Shown here: positions 1-3,669 of the stretch, one piece after another
Layout: each line of letters starts with the position of its first letter
How positions within the stretch are numbered: the first letter of the stretch is position 1
Origin: UPXZ01 sp018055865
Lineage (GTDB): Bacteria; Bacteroidota; Bacteroidia; Bacteroidales; Paludibacteraceae
NCBI GenBank assembly: GCA_964292695.1
Contig: CAXYWB010000134.1
Location: forward strand, 1-6,077
Direction of reading: 5' to 3'
DNA length: 6,077 nucleotides
Translations under genes and position numbers: made by a program
Notes under the pieces: model-generated
The model's input: the letters and a program-made list of their open reading frames with translations, nothing else
What the model was told of the DNA's origin: nothing
Databases searched by the model: none

Positions 1-708
1 GGAACTTCTGTATCAGTAAACGGTGTGTTGTCAGCTTTAAGTACATTTCCATTGGCTATAAATACAGATGTGATATTGCTGGTTTCGGCAAATGCAGGTA
101 TGAACAAATGGTTCCGGTTGATCAACGATATGGCCGGAACAGGCTATGCATCAGGTAAAGCCATGTCTTCCAACGGCCGCTTAAAAGGTGAACCGTTTAC
201 TTACGAAGACAAAGACATTAATTCAGATGCTCAGTTATTCCGCTTTGAACTGACACCGGATCAAACTCAGGTGGCTAACATGATAAACAAGGCTAGTGAA
301 ATGTATGTTTCTGCCGGAGGTTTACTTGATTCTGTATCAACTGCAGGTAACAATTTTGAAATCAAGCAATTGGGTAAAACCCGTTCGTTCTGGATTGATC
401 CTACACTGGAAGATACAGATCCGCTTCATGCAGCAGCAGACGGAACTCATATTGTCAACTGGTTGGCCGATGCCGGTTCAGCTTCAGCATGGATATTCGA
501 ATTTGCAGGTGAAACCACCGATGTGAAAAACCTGTTACCTTTCACGAATAAAATTCGCACTGCAAATGGCATCATTACAATTGATGGCGTCGAAAACTTC
601 GAGGTTTATTCCATCACAGGTCAGAAACAAAATCACAAACAACGTTTAGTGACCGGTGTTTATATTGTTAAAGTGAATAACAGTGTTCAGAAAGTTGTAC
701 TGAAATAA
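1..708 (+). CDS. C-terminal part of a secreted protein with a T9SS type A-like sorting domain (5' end outside window)
   Basis: The reading frame is open from the first base with no stop, so the true start lies to the left; the GTG at 25 is only an internal codon. The window holds 235 residues and a TAA stop at 706-708. The last ~50 residues look like a type IX secretion sorting domain: a short strand (NGIITIDG), then FEVYSITGQK, then the closing GVYIVKVNN and QKVVLK. In this family the domain directs export across the outer membrane and is removed at the surface. The upstream part (about residues 35-170) is rich in aromatic and small residues and has two similar strand motifs, QLFRFEL and AWIFEF, following WFRLIN and YASGKAMSS. 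This vaguely recalls a ricin-B-like beta-trefoil, but that is inference. I do not recognise the catalytic or binding function, which may sit in the missing N-terminal part. The gene is followed by its own terminator and is not in an operon with ridA, which runs on the other strand. Confidence 0.85.
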   Translation, partial: GTSVSVNGVLSALSTFPLAINTDVILLVSANAGMNKWFRLINDMAGTGYASGKAMSSNGRLKGEPFTYEDKDINSDAQLFRFELTPDQTQVANMINKASEMYVSAGGLLDSVSTAGNNFEIKQLGKTRSFWIDPTLEDTDPLHAAADGTHIVNWLADAGSASAWIFEFAGETTDVKNLLPFTNKIRTANGIITIDGVENFEVYSITGQKQNHKQRLVTGVYIVKVNNSVQKVVLK

Positions 709-736
709 CAACTATTCGGAAATTAAATCCTACTGA

Positions 737-777
737 AAAGCGTCCTGTAGTTAATTCTGCAGGACGCTTTCTTTTCC
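737..777 (+). terminator. Rho-independent terminator of the T9SS-cargo gene
   Basis: A 14-bp stem (737-750 with 757-770, arms AAAGCGTCCTGTAG and CTGCAGGACGCTTT) contains a single G-T wobble and closes a 6-base TTAATT loop. A pyrimidine tail, CTTTTCC, follows. It sits 28 bases after the stop codon at 708. The other strand also has a short T-containing tail (CTTTTC), so it could act as a back-up stop for transcription coming leftwards from ridA. Confidence 0.85.
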
Positions 778-809
778 GTGTCAATGTTCTCTTTTCCCGG
801 TCGGATTTA

Positions 810-840
810 GCGGTGGGGTGTAACGGTGGGGTGTAGCGGT
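810..840. repeat. 13-bp tandem repeat, about 2.4 copies
   Basis: The unit GCGGTGGGGTGTA at 810-822 is followed directly by ACGGTGGGGTGTA at 823-835 (one mismatch) and a partial third copy, GCGGT, at 836-840. It is G-rich on the plus strand and stands out from AT-rich surroundings. The last partial copy runs into a short imperfect hairpin, AGCGGTT-TCT-AACCACT, at 835-851 with one mismatch. It lies between convergent genes, beyond the terminator of the left one. No function is evident. Confidence 0.75.
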
Positions 841-856
841 TTCTAACCACTGTCTT

Positions 857-881
857 AAAAAACTCGGTTATAAACCACGAG
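857..881 (-). terminator. Candidate Rho-independent terminator of ridA
   Basis: Read on the minus strand, CTC-GT-GGTT-TAT-AACC-GAG forms a 7-bp stem with a 2-base bulge and a 3-base loop, followed at once by TTTTTT (the A run at 857-862). It lies about 90 bases beyond the ridA stop and points the right way. The stem is short and bulged, so its strength is uncertain; the hairpin at 737-770 could serve as back-up. Confidence 0.5.
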
Positions 882-942
882 ACCCGTGAAAATAAAAAAA
901 CTACGACTCTTCCGGCATCTTCCTTTTTTTTTGAAGCCCAAG

Positions 943-965
943 TCAGAACTCCATACTCAGAACTC
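943..965. repeat. Two direct copies of TCAGAACTC
   Basis: The 9-mer TCAGAACTC occurs at 943-951 and 957-965, a 14-base period, just beyond the 3' end of ridA. Only two perfect copies are present. They lie in non-coding sequence next to a run of nine T's at 923-932 broken by no other base except its edges. No function can be assigned. Confidence 0.6.
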
Positions 966-972
966 AAGTTTT

Positions 973-1350
973 TTACTTCGCGGCTATTGTTTCTATTTCC
1001 ACCAGTGCTCCCATTGGCAGATCTTTCACTGCAAAAGCGGAGCGGGCGGGACATGCTGAAGGATAATATTTTTTATACACTTCGTTCATGCCTGCAAAAT
1101 TGGTGATATCCGAAAGGAATACAGTTGATTTTACCACATCTGCAAATATATATCCGGCAGCTTGTAAAATAGCAGCTATGTTTTTGAAAACCTGTTCGGA
1201 CTGCAAATCTACTGTAGTGACTTCAATCTTGCCCGTGGCAGGATTAATCGGTAATTGACCGGAAATGTACAAAGTACTGTTGACTTCAACAGCCTGACTG
1301 TAAGGGCCTATAGCTGCGGGAGCGTCATTGGTGGAAATGATTTTTTTCAT
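973..1350 (-). CDS. ridA: RidA family reactive intermediate/imine deaminase (YjgF/YER057c/UK114)
   Basis: RidA is a small cytosolic, normally trimeric enzyme that hydrolyses the 2-aminoacrylate-type enamine/imine intermediates released by PLP enzymes such as threonine/serine dehydratase, protecting other PLP enzymes from damage. The 125-residue product has the family's usual length. Visible signatures are PAAIGPYSQA (Tyr17, 11-20), SGQLPINPATG (30-40), Asn89 in FAGMNEVYKKYY, PARSAF with Arg103 (the substrate-carboxylate-binding arginine of the family), and the C-terminal LPMGALVEIETIA containing the conserved glutamate pair 118/120. The cysteine two residues after that arginine in E. coli RidA is alanine here, as in many homologues. 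The ATG at 1350 gives an N-terminus that aligns with the family. The leader is A-rich with no Shine-Dalgarno. It is a single-gene unit, divergent from the BON lipoprotein gene. Confidence 0.97.
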   Translation of the reverse strand: MKKIISTNDAPAAIGPYSQAVEVNSTLYISGQLPINPATGKIEVTTVDLQSEQVFKNIAAILQAAGYIFADVVKSTVFLSDITNFAGMNEVYKKYYPSACPARSAFAVKDLPMGALVEIETIAAK

Positions 1351-1382
1351 ACGTATTTTTTTTCGTAAAACTGTTAAAATAG

Positions 1383-1431
1383 AATCCCCCCAAAATTTTC
1401 AGTTCTGATAATGATTAAAAAACAGGGGATT
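1383..1431 (-). other. Inverted repeat in the ridA leader
   Basis: AATCCCC at 1383-1389 and GGGGATT at 1425-1431 are perfect 7-bp complements around a 35-base AT-rich interval. If transcription starts at the promoter candidate near 1465, this lies wholly in the 5' untranslated leader and ends 33 bases before the ridA start codon. The large loop makes a stable hairpin uncertain. It could equally be a protein-binding dyad or chance. Confidence 0.35.
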
Positions 1432-1464
1432 TTACACGGGATTTCATGTTTTCTGATTACGAAG

Positions 1465-1472
1465 CAAAGATA
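1465..1472 (-). promoter_or_regulatory. Bacteroidota -7 promoter element for ridA
   Basis: On the minus strand the sequence is TATCTTTG, an exact match to the Bacteroidota sigma-ABfr -7 consensus TAnnTTTG. A -33 TTTG is not clear at the usual 19-21-base spacing; only T-rich sequence (within 1493-1498) lies there. Transcription would start near 1458-1460, giving a leader of about 110 bases. Confidence 0.55.
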
Positions 1473-1794
1473 TAAAAATAAAATCATTATTGAGAAAACG
1501 GAGAAAAGTTAAATGCAGAAATTTACTGTTTTTCTGAATCTTAATAATCAACCTTATCCCGTTTCGGAGGCGGTGGACAAATGCTGAAAAACCAAGCAAT
1601 CCGGGCGAACGTGTGATAAAAATATTGAATTTTATTATCAATTTTAACATACATTTGAATTTATAGCACAGTTCTTGTTGTGTATTAATCCGGAGTAAAA
1701 ATAAATTTCTCTAAAAATTAGTTCAAAACAAAAAGCCGCTCTTAATCGTTATTTAAATATTAATTCATTAACTTTTTTTAAAAAACAAAAAAAC

Positions 1795-2277
1795 ATGAAA
1801 AAAACAAGTTTAATTTCAATGTTAGCACTTGCTCTGTTACTTGTAGTAGGTGTTTCGTCGTGCAAACCAAAAGATGCAGACATTCAAAAAGCTGTACAAA
1901 CAGCTATTGCAGCCAATCCTGATGCAGCCGGAGTTGCCGCTGTGGTAGAAAAAGGAGTTGTAACCCTGACAGGTGAAGTAAAAGATGAAGCTGCAAGCGT
2001 GGCTCTCAATGCGTTGGCTGCCGGACAAAAAGGTGTAAAATCAGTTGTCAACAGTTTGACTGTAGTTCCGCCCGCTCCTGTTATCAGCGCATCGGATCAG
2101 GTGCTGATTGACGGACTTATCACAGCTCTGAAAGACAATCCGACCGTAACAACCGCCGTAAAAGACGGGATCATTACGATGACCGGTGAAGTGAAAAAAG
2201 CAGACCTTCCTAAAATTCTGCAAAAAATATCGGCTCTGAAGCCTGTAAAAATCGACAACCAACTAACTGTTAAATAA
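1795..2277 (+). CDS. Lipoprotein with two BON domains
   Basis: The 160-residue product starts with a lipoprotein signal: basic MKKTS, a hydrophobic stretch (ISMLALALLLVVGV) and the lipobox VSSC with Cys23 as the lipidated residue, followed by charged KPKDAD. Two BON domains follow, about 27-92 and 100-160. Each carries the hallmark strand: GVVTLTGEV (54-62) and GIITMTGEV (125-133). BON domains bind phospholipid or other envelope components. A lipoprotein with two BON domains is the architecture of E. coli DolP (YraP), an outer-membrane integrity factor, and of the soluble stress protein OsmY; similarity here is of layout, and orthology is not shown. It probably sits on the periplasmic face of the outer membrane. 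The ATG is chosen because it starts the signal peptide; the A-rich leader lacks a Shine-Dalgarno. The next gene begins 9 bases after the stop, so the two are probably co-transcribed. Confidence 0.92.
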   Translation: MKKTSLISMLALALLLVVGVSSCKPKDADIQKAVQTAIAANPDAAGVAAVVEKGVVTLTGEVKDEAASVALNALAAGQKGVKSVVNSLTVVPPAPVISASDQVLIDGLITALKDNPTVTTAVKDGIITMTGEVKKADLPKILQKISALKPVKIDNQLTVK

Positions 2278-2286
2278 ATAAGTATT

Positions 2287-2706
2287 ATGACACTGAAAGA
2301 AAAATACCAGGCTGTGGTTGACGCAGCTACTCAGGCAGGAGCCGCCAACTTACAGGTAGTAGAACAAGATGGTGTGTTGTATATACACGGAGATGTGCCC
2401 AGCGGAGCTGTGAAAGATCAACTTTGGGATATTTACGGAACAATAGATCCTAATTTCTCAGCCGGTGATCTGGTACTGAATGTAAATGCAGCTGTAACCG
2501 AAGGCGGTCAGGTACGCGTAATCACCAAAGAAGGCAACCTGAACATCCGCAAAGGACCCGGAACCGATCAGCCCGTAGTAGGTAAAGCTGCAAAAGGCGA
2601 AATAATAACCCTTATCAGCAAATCGAGCGACCAGTGGTGGCTGGTGAAAACCAACGATGGCGAGCAGGGATATTCCTACGCTCAATACCTGGAACCGGTA
2701 GTATAA
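2287..2706 (+). CDS. BON-like plus bacterial SH3 (SH3b) domain protein, no signal peptide
   Basis: The 139-residue product has two parts. Residues ~5-68 resemble one BON domain (LQVVEQDGVLYIHGDV followed by a helix and the closing strand DLVLNV). Residues ~76-138 form an SH3b domain: VRVITKEGNLNIRKGPG (76-92), a TLISKSSDQWWLV strand pair with Trp117-Trp118, and the closing GYSYAQYLEP. SH3b domains usually bind cell-wall peptides or act as targeting modules in secreted proteins. The N-terminus, MTLKEKYQAVVDAATQAG, is a charged amphipathic helix and not an export signal, so the protein looks cytosolic. This recalls E. coli Kbp (YgaU), a cytosolic K+-binding protein made of BON plus LysM, but with SH3b replacing LysM; that comparison is mine. 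The ATG lies 9 bases after the preceding stop, with no Shine-Dalgarno. Two adjacent stops (TAA TAG) end the gene. Function unknown. Confidence 0.88.
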   Translation: MTLKEKYQAVVDAATQAGAANLQVVEQDGVLYIHGDVPSGAVKDQLWDIYGTIDPNFSAGDLVLNVNAAVTEGGQVRVITKEGNLNIRKGPGTDQPVVGKAAKGEIITLISKSSDQWWLVKTNDGEQGYSYAQYLEPVV

Positions 2707-2787
2707 TAGCAGTGAGAAGCGAGCGTTGAACGGTGAGTTTTAAGCTTCAAGCAGTTTATCGTGTCATCAGCCATCATGCTTTTCATA

Positions 2788-2817
2788 TTGAAAATATTAA
2801 TACATAACATAACTTTA
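2788..2817 (+). promoter_or_regulatory. Candidate Bacteroidota promoter for the yegP-like gene
   Basis: TTG at 2788-2790 and TAACTTTA at 2810-2817 are 19 bases apart, close to the -33/-7 arrangement of the phylum. The -7 box matches TAnnTTTG except for the last base. Start of transcription would fall near 2824, leaving a very short leader. The 131-base gap after the SH3b gene, with no terminator visible in it, leaves read-through from upstream equally possible. Confidence 0.4.
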
Positions 2818-2837
2818 AACAAGAAAACTTAGAGAAC

Positions 2838-3167
2838 ATGGGAAAATTTGTAGTGACACAAAGAGCAAACGGCGATTTTCAGTTTAACCTGAAAGCCGGA
2901 AACGGACAGGTAATTTTGAGCAGTCAGGGCTATGCAGCCAAACCTTCGTGCCTGAACGGCATAGAATCCGTTCGTAAAAACTCGCAGGATGATGCACGTT
3001 TCGAACGTAAAGTATCGGCTAACGGCAAACCTTTTTTCAACCTGACTGCCACCAACGGACAAATCATTGGTAACAGCGAGATGTATGAAAGCGAAGCTGC
3101 CCGCGACAACGGCATTGAATCGGTGAAAAAAAATGCACCCGATGCTGAAGTGACAGAAGAAATTTAA
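2838..3167 (+). CDS. yegP: YegP family protein, two DUF1508 repeats (UPF0339)
   Basis: The 109-residue product matches the YegP family in length and layout: two tandem DUF1508 units. Unit one (about 1-50) has FQFNLKAGNGQVILSSQGY and NGIESVRKNS; unit two (about 52-101) has GKPFFNLTATNGQIIG, MYESEAARDNGIESVKKNAP. The link DDARFERKVSANGKPFFNL is also typical of E. coli YegP. The family is small, cytosolic and widespread; its biochemical role is not established. No signal peptide or membrane segment is present. The ATG at 2838 gives the family's usual MGKF-type start; upstream sequence (TTAGAGAAC) has no clear Shine-Dalgarno. It follows the BON and BON-SH3b genes on the same strand and is closed by a terminator, so it may be the last gene of that unit or have its own promoter (2788-2817). 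The symbol follows the E. coli homologue. Confidence 0.93.
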   Translation: MGKFVVTQRANGDFQFNLKAGNGQVILSSQGYAAKPSCLNGIESVRKNSQDDARFERKVSANGKPFFNLTATNGQIIGNSEMYESEAARDNGIESVKKNAPDAEVTEEI

Positions 3168-3190
3168 CCAACGGATTGACCCGAATATTA

Positions 3191-3227
3191 CAGCCGGAGC
3201 AGTGATGCCCCGGCTGTTCGTTTTCAG
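3191..3227 (+). terminator. Rho-independent terminator after yegP, GTGA tetraloop
   Basis: CAGCCGG at 3191-3197 pairs with CCGGCTG at 3210-3216. After one A-C mismatch the stem continues GCA/TGC and closes with the GNRA-type loop GTGA at 3202-3205. A T-rich tail, TTCGTTTTC, follows. It begins 24 bases after the yegP stop. Confidence 0.75.
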
Positions 3228-3475
3228 TACTTAACTTTTATATCTCCAATGACAAAAAAAACGGCTATTTCAGCTTATCCGTCAGAAATGGTGATTCATA
3301 TACCCAACCGTATGATACAAACCCGTATTTTTTAACATATAAAAGAAAAAACATTATTGATAAAATTGATAGAGCGAAAACATCTATACGAATAATTGAA
3401 AAAATACGAATACACACGTCTATTTATCTAATTACCATGCATTTACCCTTTTAGTACGTTTTAATCTGTAAATCA

Positions 3476-3485
3476 AACACGTGTT
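3476..3485. promoter_or_regulatory. Perfect 10-bp palindrome, possible operator
   Basis: AACACGTGTT is its own reverse complement and lies 81 bases upstream of the receptor's -33 box. Its place and symmetry would suit a dimeric regulator, but it is short enough to occur by chance and no regulator gene is in the window. Confidence 0.3.
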
Positions 3486-3565
3486 GAAAGGTTACCATCA
3501 AAGCATATTTTCATTACATTTTGGATGAAAAAAGATATTTTTTAATACATTTAGATTGTCTGAAA

Positions 3566-3597
3566 TTTGGAATTTAAAAATGTAACCTTTATATTTG
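3566..3597 (+). promoter_or_regulatory. Bacteroidota promoter of the SusC-like receptor
   Basis: TTTG at 3566-3569 and TATATTTG at 3590-3597 are separated by 20 bases. Both boxes match the phylum's -33 (TTTG) and -7 (TAnnTTTG) consensus exactly. Transcription would begin near 3603, giving a leader of roughly 65 bases to the ATG at 3670. This is the best promoter in the window. Confidence 0.8.
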
Positions 3598-3669
3598 CAC
3601 GTTATTTAAATCATAATTTAGAAAAAATTCCACAAAATACGAACGATTAATAAACAAAATGTTAAATTT

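Larger units (their letters stand above)
1351..1794. other. Divergent intergenic region between ridA and the BON lipoprotein gene
   Basis: This 444-base stretch is mostly AT-rich and has no convincing gene. It holds the ridA leader inverted repeat and the ridA promoter element. It also contains a G/C-richer island at about 1555-1612, followed by an AT hairpin (TGATAA 1614-1619 with TTATCA 1635-1640). Candidate promoter elements for the rightward BON gene are weak: TAAATTTC at 1702-1709 with a TTG 21 bases upstream, and TAACTTTT at 1769-1776 without a clear -33 box. The last ~25 bases before the ATG are almost pure A/T, as expected for a leader in this phylum. Confidence 0.6.
3228..3669 (+). 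other. Long AT-rich regulatory region and leader of the SusC-like gene
   Basis: No convincing gene is present between the terminator and the receptor start. Visible elements are: a perfect 10-bp palindrome AACACGTGTT at 3476-3485; the 9-mer ATACGAATA twice at 3386-3394 and 3404-3412, with ATACGAA again at 3637-3643 in the leader; TTACCAT at 3432-3438 and 3492-3498; and a strong promoter at 3566-3597. Which of these matter for control cannot be told from one sequence. Confidence 0.6.

Noticed and set aside
668..1054. 128-codon minus-strand open frame overlapping the ridA 3' end
   Set aside because: It overlaps ridA in another frame, crosses the terminators and repeats of the spacer, and its product is Arg/Ser-rich with no domain.
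1444..1650. 68-codon minus-strand open frame in the ridA-BON intergenic region
   Set aside because: It covers the ridA promoter element, has low-complexity Ile/Leu/Phe/Lys composition typical of translated AT-rich DNA, and no recognisable domain or start signal.
1539..1650. Possible tRNA or known structured RNA in the G/C-richer island
   Set aside because: No cloverleaf, TTCNA T-loop arm or acceptor stem could be found on either strand.
1837..2685. Antisense frames opposite the BON and BON-SH3b genes
   Set aside because: Each is a Phe/Tyr/Cys-rich shadow of a plus-strand gene with clear domain signatures.
2713..2757. Possible terminator after the BON-SH3b gene (GAAGC ... GCTTC)
   Set aside because: The stem is only 5 bp with a loop of over 20 bases and no proper T tract follows.
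3249..3335. 28-codon plus-strand small open frame (MTKKTAISAY...)
   Set aside because: It has a TAACTTTT box just upstream, but is too short to judge, has no ribosome-binding signal or recognisable motif, and could arise by chance; ribosome profiling or conservation would be needed.
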